From Pyricularia pennisetigena (Eukaryota > Ascomycota > Sordariomycetes > Magnaporthales > Pyriculariaceae): a stretch of 64,000 nucleotides of DNA. Both the position numbers and the translations under genes were made by a program. Numbering within the stretch: position 1 is the first letter of the stretch; each line of letters begins with the position of its first letter. Positions 22,114 through 34,193 of the stretch are shown here, piece by piece. The stretch is from assembly GCF_004337985.1 (NCBI RefSeq), contig NC_043742.1, forward strand, positions 2,528,176 to 2,592,175, read 5' to 3'. The notes below the pieces were generated by a model. It was not told the origin of the DNA and made no database searches. It saw only the letters and a program-made list of their open reading frames with translations.

Positions 22114-24549
22114 AAGCTTCAGGGCTTATCCCTGAAACCCAGAGCTCCGCATTTAATCCACTTCGTTTGCTTTGCTCCATTTCGTGGCTTGATTGCGGTT
22201 TTGCAATATATTTGTGAGTCCATCCAAAAAACGTCCTGGTTTAGGTCTGAAGACAATTTGTCAATTTTCGCCATTTATGGCGATATTTTCAGCACTTTGG
22301 CGATTAACATTCCGTAATAAAAAATTAACTAAAAATCACAAAAATAAACGGACTGCACGTTGAAAATAGTAATTAGTATCGCTATTGATAAGGTTTTGAT
22401 TTTTATTTTTATACGTACAATTGGGCGAATGCGATACCACCTGCCTTTAATCCGTTCATGGCGGTACTATTTTTTTCGAATTTTTATTAATTTTCCATTT
22501 TTTATACGGTGGGTGAGCCACAAGTGGAGATAACCGGAAAATGGACACACCAAGGTTGTGGTTTGATTATTTATAACGATTTAAGGGATAATTTAATGAA
22601 AATCAAAATTTGTACGTATATTAAGCTGTAGATTCGCTAATTAATCGCGCACGCCTTGTTTTTCAAAGGCGTTTCCTCAACGAGATATCAGGTTTTTGGA
22701 CAAAACCTGATTTGGATTTTAGAAAATCCGAATTAAAATGTTATAAATATCCAGTAGCCTATATATTATAAAGCTGTGAATAATAAGAGCTAAGCAACTT
22801 GATCTGCCCCGTCGTCGGCTGGGTTCAAGTATTGGGCAAGTTTTCAAATTGAACATTAAAAAACACATATAAATTGCTAATAAATAAAATGTGCAAACAT
22901 CAACTAGGGTTTAAATTTAATAAAGAAACAAAAAAATCGTTCATACAAAAGTAAAAATTATACGCAACTAGGCGTTTTTGATAGAGCGTAAAACTAAATA
23001 TTTTAGTCTTAAATATTATTTTTATGTTTCACATTATAAATTTAATATAGAAATTTTGAAAACAAATGTTTAGTTATAACTGATTTTACTTTAGGATCCA
23101 TCAAGGATACCTTATTAAACTTTCTTTTTACTCTTATATGTACAGTTTTTCTATTTATATATGAAATTTACTTTACATTCAAATATTTTGTTCATTAGCA
23201 ATTTGTATATGTTTTCCCATTTTCAACTATAGAAATTAGTTAATAATTCACTATACCCGTTGATTAGCCGCACTAAGTTGCTCAGTCTCCATTATCATCG
23301 GCTTTATAATAAAGGGCCTACTATATATTTATAACATTTTAGTTCGAATTTCAAAGACAGAAATTAGGTTTTGTCTATAACCCTAAAATCTCGTTTAGGA
23401 AACAACCTTCAAAAAGAAGCCGTGCACCATGAAATAGCCAATCTTCGGCTTTTGTACACGTACAGACTCTGGTCTTTATTAAATTATCCGTTAAATTGTT
23501 AAAAAAGATTAAATCACAACCTTGGGGTGTCCACTTCCGGGTCATGTCCACTTGTGGGTCACCCACTTTAACGTTATTTTTATTTTCTAAACAAATTTTG
23601 AGATTTTTGTACGTGGGGGGTTGCATACGTATAAATAATGATATAAACAACTTTGCTATATATACCGTATTATATAAGCCGCGAAATAAGCGGATAGGTA
23701 AGGTATATATATTTTTGCATAAAACTTATAGTCGAAACGGTTTTATATTCTTACTGATATGACCATAGTAAAACCAAAATGTCAGTGACTGGATTACGGA
23801 TACAAGCAAACGTCGACGTGAAATTAAATCTGAAGTATTAACCTAAACTATCTTTTATATAGAAAAATGGTAAAGTTTAATTATTTTTGCCCTTTATTCG
23901 TTTGATTAATCGAATTAAATTCACAAAAGAAAAGGTAAATTATATGTTTATAGTATATTGTTAGATAATGGTGGTATAAGCTGTTGTTTAAGTTACACCG
24001 ATAACTAGGTCAAATATATGATATTCTTATGAGTTATGCACAAATATAAAAATACCTATAAAATATTTATACAAGCGATAATCGCATGCACTTTGGACCG
24101 TTAGCTGGGTCAACATATATATTCTATAATATACTGTTAAGTTTATACCAAAAACTACTATCTTATAAAATAACTCAAATATAATAAATTAAATTAATAC
24201 TCAATAACAGATTTAAAATTCAATATCTTTATAACTAAAAAAGGTATAATAACGGCGTTACTGCTTTAAAAATCACAAAAGCTCAAACATTGCAACGCAG
24301 GTAACCTTATACTTTCTCTATATTTATTTATTCGAATATTAAATCGTGCACAGTGGTTATACAGTTATTTTTGCGTGTATAGCGCAAAGACCCGCCATGA
24401 ACAGCGAAATGGGACACGGTGTCCTTGAACTACAACGAGCGCGAGTTTTTCGGACAATGTAGTTGGTCGAAAAACCAAGTGGCTAAAAGATACATTAAGC
24501 GTTCGGTCCTCACTCCGAAGCAGGGGGGTTTAATTTAAGCACTGAGATT
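22114..24549 (+). mobile_element. Helicase element, 2.4-kb internally deleted derivative
   Basis: The left end (22114 onwards) reads AAGCTTCAGGGCTTATCC and matches the 5' end of the right copy for about 380 bp, including ATGGCGATATTTTCAGCACT. The right end (about 24380-24549) matches the 3' end, including GAGCGCGAGTTTTTCGG and the GCAGGGGGGT segment, and stops at TGAGATT. Flanks GTTAAGTAC and GTTAATCAT agree at 6 of 9 positions, a plausible decayed 9-bp target duplication inside a B LTR. No helicase coding sequence remains. The middle is different sequence that includes a large inverted repeat. Probably a non-autonomous derivative. Confidence 0.6.
22509..23580. repeat. Large inverted repeat, arms about 310 bp
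   Basis: The arm at about 22509-22815 and the reverse complement of about 23265-23580 align over their length. Landmarks in outer-to-inner order: GTGGGTGACCCACAAGTGGA, CCAAGGTTGTGATTTAATC, TAATTTAATAAAGACC, AGACAAAACCTAATTT, AAAATGTTATAAATAT and GAGCAACTTAG. About 450 bp of unrelated AT-rich sequence separates the arms. The right arm keeps an open frame on the minus strand (23650-23375, 91 residues) with the block DMTRKWTPQGCDLIFF, so the arms may derive from coding sequence of an unknown element. A third, weaker arm lies at about 21790-21910. Confidence 0.6.
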
Positions 24550-24757
24550 GTTAATCATCCTATACCAGCCATAATACGCACCCAGCACTTCTCTATTATC
24601 TATTATATACCGGGTTGAAAATTTCACCAAAAATAACCATTACGTGCGAACCTGGAAATGGTTTGTATGGTAATGAGGGTGTTTTCTTTTCAAGAATGCA
24701 CATAAATTATATTTTTGGGAAACCTTTTCCGGTACCGCAGCGCTTATTAGCGTACCG

Positions 24758-25091
24758 TGTGAACATAGCAAGCGCAGGGCTGTTTCCACTAGCTACCCTG
24801 CACTGCCTTACAACGGCAAGCACAGGCTAATTTCATTAGTCACCCTGCATCGAATAAATAAATAAATAATAAGTAAAACGTATGCGCGTTTATACACACA
24901 AAGCCTTATATGTTAGGTCTTTGTTCATAGTTTAAACAACAAATACGTTAAGTGTGATCTAGCTTAGTGGTATAATGCACGTACTATAATCTATATTGTA
25001 TATACGTTGTTAAGGAGCGTGAGTTCGAATCCCGTTGTGGTCGTAGATTTTCTGTGCATTTATAAGCACAACAGGCCATTAAGCTCAATGG
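24758..25091 (+). repeat. Truncated, diverged copia A LTR
   Basis: Starts TGTGAACATAGCAAGCGC and runs through the tRNA-like segment (A box at about 24960, B-box-like GAGTTCGAATCCC near 25021) to AAGCTCAATGG. It is cut there by a helicase-element end. It differs from the other copia-A LTRs at many positions, so it is an older relative or a subfamily. It interrupts a B LTR at 24757. Confidence 0.8.
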
Positions 25092-25150
25092 TAGTCTCAG
25101 TGCTCAGACCAGACCCCCCTGCTTCGCAGTGAGGCCCGAGCGCTCTATGT
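25092..25150 (+). mobile_element. Helicase element 3'-end fragment
   Basis: TAGTCTCAGTGCTCAGACC followed by the GACCCCCCTGCTTCGCAGTG segment matches the 3' terminus (inward orientation) for about 60 bp, then diverges after CTCTATGT. Only the terminus is recognisable; what follows to 25980 is not present in the right copy. Confidence 0.65.
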
Positions 25151-25980
25151 TCGTAGAACCGTGCTTCTATTAATGCATTGAGGTAGAATTCAATACAAGA
25201 GGTGACAACGATATGTTTCTCTATATTCGGATTTATTCGGTATAATCCCCTATCTAAATCTGGCGATAACACGTCATTATTGCACCTCTCGCTAAATCCT
25301 CTGCATACATCCGTGCACCGCAACTTAATTATCCCGTTCCGCCGGGTCGGGTCTTCCGCCCCGTATCTCCCTATTCGTATATGCGCGCTAATAAGGTTAT
25401 TCCAACACTTGCAACTTTTTTTCGAGCGTATGCACGATTAATTGCGATACCGTTAATTACCCTTTTTCCTAATTAATTGTACGCAGTAATTTAACTGTAT
25501 TAGCGTGAACCAGTATACCTATTATTATCCCGCTGGTTTTACGATAAAATCTTGTAATTGCGCCAATTTCAACCAGCGTATACATTTACTGCTATTTTGT
25601 CGGTTATGCATCAACTTCCTGTAACGGCGTGCGTATACGCGTATATATTACCGTTTTATAATAAATTATAATCGTTTGTTTTTCATCCCTCTTCATGATG
25701 CGTTTGGCCACAAATTCGTTCATTATAAGTGTTTAAAGGTCATCGTACATTTCGTTTAATTATTGTACATAATTTGTTTATCGCTCCTGGTAAACTTTCC
25801 TTATACGTTGCTTACAATTGGTTAACCGTTCGAAATAATTTACCTTTTACTGCTATTAAATCCTCGTTATACGTTGCGTACGGTCATTCGGCTGTTCGTA
25901 GTAATTCAGCCTTTCCCTTTTATATTAACGGGTCTTTTCGCCTTCCAACTCTACTTTCATTTTTTTCCCACTATTAACCT
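25151..25980. other. Unassigned sequence between two helicase-element ends
   Basis: About 830 bp not matching any other part of the window. It contains an imperfect direct repeat (about 75 bp apart, sharing TTATACGTTGC and a GTTCG...TAATT spacing) at 25800-25910. No motif or domain is recognised in its short frames (25202-25441 and 25729-25977, +). It may be the interior of a different non-autonomous element carrying the same termini. Confidence 0.4.
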
Positions 25981-26672
25981 TTGTCTCAGTGCTTAGACTA
26001 GACCCCCCTGCTTCGCAATGGGGACCGAACGCTCTATATACTTTTCAGCCACATAGCCTTTCGACCAATTACATTGGCCGAAAAAATCACGCTCGTTCTA
26101 ATTTAAAAACATTTTATCGCATTTCGCCGTTTATAGCGGTACCACCAACAAAATACCCAATATTGCAATATCGCCAACCACCATTCGACCCCGATATACA
26201 AAAAAATAAAAAGTTTCTATTATTATACCATATATTTACACATATTAACCTTTATTCGATATATTATTATCCCAAGTAAAACCCGAATCCAGTAATTGAA
26301 GACACATTTCCGATAATACCAATGGATATAGCCGAAAAAATATTCCTATCCGCGCAATTTGCAACCTAATACCCTACGTCGGACCTAACCCCATTCCCTC
26401 CATCGATATCGCAATTATTTTCGATTTTATCGTTATCGCAAATTTTTATCGCTTAATCCTATATTCGAAAGTAAATTGGAATTTAGGTTTCTTGTAATTC
26501 ATTAAAAGCATTTACCGAGGGAATCCGAATCCGAAGCGGAAATAAACCCCGAAACCTAATTTATTTACGATATTATTATATTTTCGCGTAACAGTTACCG
26601 ACGCACTAGTTTTACGCAATTTATCCACGTTTAGGTAATAGCTGGAAATTTTTACGAATTACCCGACCTGCC

Positions 26673-27115
26673 TGTTACGACCAGACAAGATGGGTCGGTA
26701 CCAATAAGGCCAGGCGGGGTCACACCCCTCCTAACGACACTCGACCAAAGAAAACACCGACCGACAGGAAACAAAATTACATAAGAGATCACGTAACCCC
26801 ACGTAACCGCCAAAAAAACGATATAATTAATATATCATATATTAATTATAGCAAAACAAATAATATGCGGATTATAGGATATATTATACATATTATACCC
26901 AAAATAACGGATTATTTAAAAATACGCTTATTAGCATATAAATAAAATTTAGTTTAGGATTGCTTAGCAGCAATTAACTCACTATTTACCCAGGAATCGA
27001 TTATAATTTTACCCCAATTATTAAAAAACCCCAATTACCTAATCGAAACGCTTAATTGCTTTAACCCGCTTTATTTTACCCTAAAAACAAATTACCCGAT
27101 ACTTTAATCGTAACA
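26673..27115 (+). repeat. Gypsy 5' LTR
   Basis: 443 bp, TGTTACGACCAG...ATCGTAACA. Differs from the 3' LTR mainly by C/T and G/A transitions, which fits RIP acting separately on the two copies. Confidence 0.92.
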
Positions 27116-27364
27116 TTTTAATTATTCCTATTTAATATTTTGCTTTAAAATAGACCGAATAATATCGCCGAAATAATATTTTCCAATAAAATCACCTTTT
27201 AAACCCTTTTTATTATTAACGTTCCGGTTAACGTTAACGTTTTACGTTAAATAATCGCGACGTTCCAAATAAGAAATCGATAATTCCAGGAACGAATAAC
27301 CGAATAAATTAATCGAATTAATAGGAATTATATTAAATATTTTTTTCTACCATTATTTTATAAT

Positions 27365-28130
27365 GGCACCCCAGGTACCCTGCAGGAATTCCTTACGGGA
27401 ACCCGGACCTACTTTTATTTTAACGAAAATAATTTCGATAATAACGCAAAAAAGGTTATTTACGCAATTTCGTTATTAAAGGACGATGCGTTTACCTGGT
27501 TCGAACAAATCCTACGAAATCATTTGGATTACGATAAGGAAAAAAACCGTAAAATTGAAACTAACCGCATTTTCGACGAATACGACAATTTCGAAAAATG
27601 CCTTAGGGGAGCATTCGGCAACCCAGACGAGGAATGCACGGTTAAACGTAAATTGGTACGTTTTACCTAAATTAAATCGGTATCCAAATATATTAGTAAA
27701 TTTCGACAAATTACCGCCAAATTATTATAGGGCCCCGAAACCCTAATAACACGCTTTTATGCGGGATTTAAAAAAAATGAATACGCATTTATTAAAGAAA
27801 AACGACCCGATGTTTTAACCGAATACGTAAAATTAGCAATTCAAATCGATAACCGATTTTACGAACGAAAACTGGAACGACGCGAAAAACGTAGCGTATA
27901 GGGACCAGTTTTGCGACAAATTAATACGGGACGCAAATACCAATATCTTGAACCGTTTCGCTAATATAATATTTCCTACGGAATATATAACGGATTTATG
28001 GACCTTAACGCGACCCAATATAAGAAATTTCGCAAAAATCCCAAAAATGGTAAATGTTTTAAATGCGAAAAACTAGGATATATAACCAAATTTTATTCCT
28101 AAAATATTCCGGATTTATACCCCGATTCCA
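27365..28130 (+). pseudogene. Gypsy gag
   Basis: The conceptual product starts with a GTPGTLQEFLTGTRTYF block typical of fungal gypsy capsids, then LLKDDAFTWFEQILR. It ends with a nucleocapsid zinc knuckle at about 28055-28100 that reads CFKCEKLGYITKFY, where His and the last Cys are expected at the final positions (His>Tyr and Cys>Tyr are both G/C>A/T changes). Several Gln-codon stops. Would form the virus-like particle if intact. Confidence 0.8.
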
Positions 28131-29279
28131 AAAAACTACGAAAATTAAATACCACTACCCATTAACAGATACAACCGAATTAATATAGTTTAATAAATTG
28201 GACCGTATATTACGACGATAATTATATAATCCACAATAACGCAAAAATGGACGCAGGATAATACCCACAAAAGTTTAAAGGTATTCGGACCCTAGTAATA
28301 GGAAACCGCGTATTTATTAAAACCAAACCACCGGTACAATTACGCAGACAAAACGCCAAATTACCCGAACCTACGGAATTAAATATTTCAAAACAATTAG
28401 AATTAAAACCATTGGGATAAACCCACCGTATCCGGATAATCCAATAAGCCCCAACGGACGAATTTAATAACGAGTTCAAAAACGAATTTAACGAAAACAA
28501 ACTATATTTTTAAACTTATATAATGCAGTAAAGGAAAATAACCCCTATATATATGAGAAGAAATTTATCGATTTATACCGAAACGACCAATTAGTGCAAT
28601 TTCCCGGAATATTATTTCGAATATAAATATAAAACCCTATAGGATTAATTAATCCAATTTTCGGAAACCATCCAATTTTGGATATTAAACATCCCAAATA
28701 TATTAAAATCTTTTGGGCAAAATGTTTTAAAAACAATTGCGGATTATACTTGAGCAAAAAAATAATCCACGATTTTTTTCCACGACGACGCAAAATAATA
28801 GGTATCCACGAAATATATACCATTATTAAACTACCTAATTGGGAAAGTAAAATAAGATTTAATACCGAACCAGCGGTAATTTTCACCCTTTATAACGATT
28901 ACCTTATGGCATATTATAATTGAAAACAATTTCCATAATACAAATGCACCCGAAATATTTGCAAAATATATATATTAGCCAAAACTCAGGTATAACACGA
29001 AACGAAATCACGATAACCCGGACCCGCACCCATAATTAAAATCGTGTGGAACCCCAACGTTAAAGATAACGAAATACCCACAAACGCACGAAAAACGCCT
29101 GCACCAACAGGGTACCGATTTAATAAAATTAAAATTAAAAATAGCTGTACGCCCCGAAATAAAAAGATTAAAAACCCACGACGCGAATCCAATAAACCAA
29201 AAAAACTAAAACAACTAAACGGTATAAAACATTAAACGGTAGTAACAAAAACGAAATAAAAAACCTTAAACGCCACGCA

Positions 29280-32200
29280 AATTACGAAAGCAGCACACGA
29301 ATATATATTCCTAAATATACGATTTAATGGAAAATTTATACGAGCGTTTTTTAATAGCGGAGTATAATATAATTACATTTTTCAAAAAATCGTAAAAAAA
29401 CGACGAATATTTCGGTAATAAAAAAAAACCATATTAATTATACACCGTAAAAGGAAAGGCAGTTTGATACGGGAACGGTATTATCGAAATAAAAACCGTA
29501 CATTTTTGGATGGAAAACTATAAACGAAAAAAACAAATTATTTTGGATATTACGGAAATAGGGAATAAAAATATAATTTTGGGAATTCCCTGGTTTAAAA
29601 GGAGGAACCCCCGGATAAATTGGATTATAGGCCAAACTTAATAGGAAAAGCATTTAATTATTAAACGATTTCCAATATAGCAGGGTTTAAACAGGAAATA
29701 TAGGGTACGGAAGGACCAAATAAAGCAAATGGCGTATTTATAGGAAGGACGACTAACCCCGGAGTTAATATCGGAAAAAAAAAACGATTATCCATAGGTT
29801 AAAACCGATCCAATTATATAATATAAATTACGAAAAAATAGATTAAAGACGATAAAATCCAAGAAAAATACCAAAATTATATACGATTATTTAGCCAAAA
29901 ACTCGAAACAGGATTACCCGAGCACAGTCCGTTCGACTACGAAATATTATTAAAAAAAGGAACCCAACCAAAATTCCATAAAATATACGGTTTAAATCCG
30001 ATACAAATGGAGGTTTTAAACGAATATTTCGGAAAGAATTTTAAAAAAAGCTATATTAAACCATCGATATTACCAGCAGGATACCCAATCCTTTTTATAC
30101 TAAAAAAACGGAAAATTACGATTATACGTGGATTACAAACAATTAAACGACATTATAATAAAAAATTGTTACCCGTTCCCATTAATAGGAGAATTTCGAA
30201 ACATATTTTACCAAATATAATGGTTTACGATATTAAATTTTAAAAAAGTATATAATTTAATCCGTATAAAGGAAAACGAGGAATGGAAAACAGTATTTCG
30301 CACCAAACGAGGATATTACAAATACCTGGTAATACCTTTCGGTTTTACTAACGCCCCCGCAACCTTTTAAACCATAATTAATTATATTTTTGAGGAATAT
30401 TTAAATATTTTTGTCGTTATTTACCTGGACGATATCCTTATTTTTTCCAAAACGTTGGAAAAATATAAAAAATACGTCCACACAAATCTACAAAAATTAC
30501 AAAATGTTAAACTTTTAATTAAACCCGAAAAATACATTTTTACAATAAACAAATTAATTTCCTAAGGTATATTATCGCCCCTAGAGAAATTAGGATGGAA
30601 AAATTAAAAATCCAAATAGTAAGGGAATGGCCCTAATTATAAAACGTAAAAAACGTTCGGGCATTTTTTGGATTCGTAAACTTTTACAGAAAACTTATTA
30701 AAGGTTACGGCGCGATCCCCACCCCATTAACTAATATAACCAAAAAGGATTTTAAATTCCAATGGACGAAATAAATACAGCAAGTTTTCGAACAGTTACG
30801 AAATGCAATGGTATAAAAACCGATTTTTAAAATACCAAACCCAACGAAACTTTTCGAAATCGAAACCGACGTATCCGATTACGCAATTGGAGGACAATTT
30901 AACCAACGAAATAAAAAAAAAACGCCTGCATTTTTGCGCCTTTTTTTCACAAAAATTATATAAATTAGAATTTAATTACCAAATCCACGATAAAAAATTT
31001 ATAATTATTATCCGAATATTCAAAAAATGGAAACCACAGCTATCCGGAACTAAATACGAAATATTAGTTTATACGGACCACAAAAACCTGACCCATTTTA
31101 CCACCAGCAAAATGTTAAATAAACGATAAATTAAATGGGTAAAACTTTTATTAAAATTCCATTTTAAAACTATTTACCGAAAAGGAACAGAAAATGGTAG
31201 GGCCGACGCTTTTAGCAAAAAACCAGACTATAAAATTATAAAACCCGAAAAAATACGGAAAATCTTTACGGCAAACGACAACGGAAACCTTTTACCAATT
31301 TACCGAAATTCTATAATAACCAACACGGTAACTATACCGGAAAAACTACGGAAAATCCACGAAAGCAAGATTTACGGACACTAAGGAATTTCCAAAATAT
31401 GGAAACGGTTAAAACAGCACTATAATTTTCAAAAAATACGATCAAAAGTACGAAAAACAATTAAAAATTGCGAATTTTGCGCAAAAAGCAAATCCGCCAA
31501 ATATAAGCTTTACGGGCTTTTATAATTTTTACCAGCCCCTAATAAGGCCTGGTAAACCATTATAATAAGTTTTATCGTTAAATTACCACTTTCCGAAAAA
31601 CTATTTATTAAAATTAAATACGATAATATATTAGTTATAGTGGACAAATTTATTAAATACGTTTATTTCCTATTTTATAAGGAAAGTAGCAACGCCGAAA
31701 AAATCGCTTATATATTCCGACGAATAATTGTTAGCAACCACGGATTTCCAGAAAATATTATTACGGATAAAGATAAATTTTTTATATTAAAATTTTGGAA
31801 ATTTTTAACGGAATAATTAGGAATTAACCATAAATTGTTTACAATATTCCACCTACGAACAGACGGATAAATAAAACGAGCAAACCAAATATTAAAATAA
31901 TACCTCAAATGCTATATAAACCATAAACAGGATAATTGGGTACGGTTATTACCCACAATACAATTCGCATATAATAGTTTAAAAAATAAAAATATTAAAA
32001 TAATTCCGTTTTATACCAATTACGGATCTAACTTTACGGTATATAGAGAGCCAAAAACCACGGTTACGGCCCCACGAGCCGATAAATAAGTAAGCGAATT
32101 ACGAAAATTTTACCAAAAATTCCAACAGGAATTGGAATTCGTACGAAACAAAATAATTAAATACGCCAACCAATATCGGATAAAGGAATTATTTTTCCAA

Positions 32201-32586
32201 AAGGAAAATAGCGTTTGTTTTATTCGACGCAGTATCAAAATATAACGACCAAATAGCAAATTTAATTTTAAAAAGTTTGGACTTTTTAAAATCGATAAAA
32301 AAATCAGCGAAACTAATTACAAATTATTATTACTAAAAAATAAAAAGATCCACCCAACGTTCCGCGTATTATTATTGGAACCAGCACCACCCGGTACCAA
32401 TATATAAAAAATAATCGAGATCGACGTAAAAAAAATATACGACGTCGAACGAATACTGGACCACAAACGTAATGACGGTAAAATAAAATATTTTGTTAAA
32501 TAGGAAAACTATAAACACGAAAAGAACATTTGGGAACCCCTTAACCACCTCCAAAATTGCCAGGAATTGCTCCGCCAATATCATTA
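29280..32586 (+). pseudogene. Gypsy pol: protease, RT, RNase H, integrase, chromodomain
   Basis: Protease region about 29320-29650 (ILGIPWF block). Reverse transcriptase about 30090-30600 with an intact YLDD at 30422-30433. RNase H about 30830-31240, including YTDHKNL. Integrase about 31320-32270 with an HHCC zinc region (CEFC at about 31470), the TDKD block and the NHGFPENIITD stretch. A C-terminal chromodomain at about 32430-32585 (YDVERILDHK...EPLNHLQNC) would guide integration to heterochromatin by binding methylated H3K9. More than ten stops at Gln or Trp codons, with the frame otherwise maintained, indicate RIP rather than random decay. Confidence 0.88.
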
Positions 32587-33420
32587 AAAATTGGATTTGC
32601 GAGCAAATTAGCTAAAAAAAAAGACGACCTAAAAAAATACCATTTACTATTCCCAAAAACTAAAAATCGACCAGGATTCGAAACTATACCACCAAACGAA
32701 TTTATAAAAAAATAATTAGCATATATTATAAACCAGAATAGATAAATAAAACAATTTACCGACCGAATATTGCATAAAAATATTTACTTTATCCAATAAA
32801 AAAGGATTTAAAAGATTTATTGGGAAAAACGAATCCCAGGTAAAATTGGAATCCGGAAAAAGCGATTCCAAAACATTTTAGGAAAAATTTCGGCCAATCG
32901 CCGCCGTTCCTCCTGCTTTATTTTCTACGCTCGATTCGATCCAATTCCTCCAAGTTGTTAATATTACGACGAACCGCCTTTATTATTTTTTTAAATTATA
33001 TTTTTTTATTTACGCAATCGAAAAACTTTTTCCTCCGCCGCTTCCAATTTAAATTTAAATTTTAAATGTTGGGCCGCGATTTTATACAGTTATTTTCGGG
33101 AAATACCTATAATATCGCATCGCGAACGACCTAGGCGAATATATTCGATATAACGAAAGGAATCCCGAAACGATATAACGTATTTCGCGATCCCCTGCGA
33201 TTCGCAAATAAAATTAAAAAGCATTTCAACCGCCGAAAAAAAAGCACAAAAAACAAATTATTGCGACGAACGGTGGACGTACGACCACGAATTTTAATTA
33301 CGCGATTAAATATAGCGTAAAAAGGTTAATAAAGAAGGAATATAGAAATAAAAATAAGGATTAGGGGAATATAAACTATTTAAAGGCCAAAGGGATTTAA
33401 TTAAAGAAAAGGAAACCTAA

Positions 33421-33863
33421 TATTACGACAAAATAAAATAGGTCGGCATTAATAAGGCCAAACGGGGTTACACCCCTCCTAACAACATTCGACCAGAAAA
33501 AACACCGACCGACAGGAAATAAAATTATATAAAAGATTACGTAACCCCACGTAACCGCCAAAAAAACGATATAATTAATATATTATATATTAATTATAGC
33601 AAAACAAATAATATGCGGATTATGGGACATATTACACATATTACACCCAGAACAACGGACTATTTAAGGACACGTTTATTATTATATAAATAAAACTTAG
33701 TTTAGGATTGCTCAGCAGCAATTAATTTATTATTTACCCAGGAATCGATTATAATTTCACCCCAGTTATTGAGGAACCCCAGTTACCCAGTCCAGACGCT
33801 CAATTGCTTCAACCCACTGTATTTTACCCTAAGAACAGGTTACCCGATACCTTGATCGTAACA
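33421..33863 (+). repeat. Gypsy 3' LTR
   Basis: 443 bp; the first bases are TATTACGAC instead of TGTTACGAC, a G>A change at the integrase-recognised end. Followed by the target duplication CTGCC. Confidence 0.92.
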
Positions 33864-34193
33864 CTGCCCCATCGCGAATATTTCTTTTTTAAAAAAACAT
33901 TATAAAAGCTTTAAATCCGAAAACGTTTACGCGCTAATAAGGTCGAATACCATTTTAGTGATAAATTTCCTACGCCCATTAAAACCGACCTTTTGCGTGG
34001 GAAATTGCAGCAATTAATATTATATTTACATTTTTTAACCGGTTTGAACCTACAAATTTCCAATTTTCGGGAACAAAGGACATTTCCGCTAAAAGGGTAA
34101 GCGATATAAATTGGTTTAAACAGGTATTCGATACGTCCACCCAAAACATCCCGTCCAAAACGCCAATATTATATAAATTCATATTTTTATTAT

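Larger units (their letters stand above)
21945..24757 (+). repeat. Copia B LTR split by a helicase-element derivative
   Basis: Starts TGTTAATTATAG at 21945 and follows the B LTR through ATAGTGCCGAAATGGG to 22113. It resumes at about 24550 and continues through ATACCGGGTTGAAAATTTC to 24757, where a copia-A LTR begins. The two halves align to consecutive parts of the B LTR at 18846-19409. Strongly diverged, so an old copy. Confidence 0.65.
26673..33863 (+). mobile_element. Ty3/gypsy chromodomain retrotransposon (RIP-degraded)
   Basis: A 7191-bp element with two 443-bp LTRs (26673-27115 and 33421-33863) and the exact 5-bp target duplication CTGCC (26668-26672 and 33864-33868). Internal order: gag, protease, reverse transcriptase, RNase H, integrase, chromodomain, which defines a chromovirus-type Ty3/gypsy element. 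Stops at former Trp and Gln codons occur throughout, so it is inactive. It sits inside the third helicase-element copy. Confidence 0.93.
25981..34193 (-). mobile_element. Helicase element, third copy, truncated and split by gypsy
   Basis: The end at 25981 reads TTGTCTCAGTGCTTAGACTAG and matches the 3' terminus of the right copy. Collinearity with the reverse complement of 59397 to about 58390 continues to 26672, resumes after the gypsy element at 33869 and stops at about 34193, where a B LTR starts. Only the last kilobase of the element remains, with the N-terminal part of the DUF6589-like gene (for example the MSFVPENWKFVGSNRLK block, 34182-33979 on -, matching 58483-58560 on + by chance of frame). 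Confidence 0.8.

Noticed and set aside
25729..25977. 82-codon frame with internal repeat
   Set aside because: The repeat is at DNA level and no domain is recognisable; not enough to call a gene.
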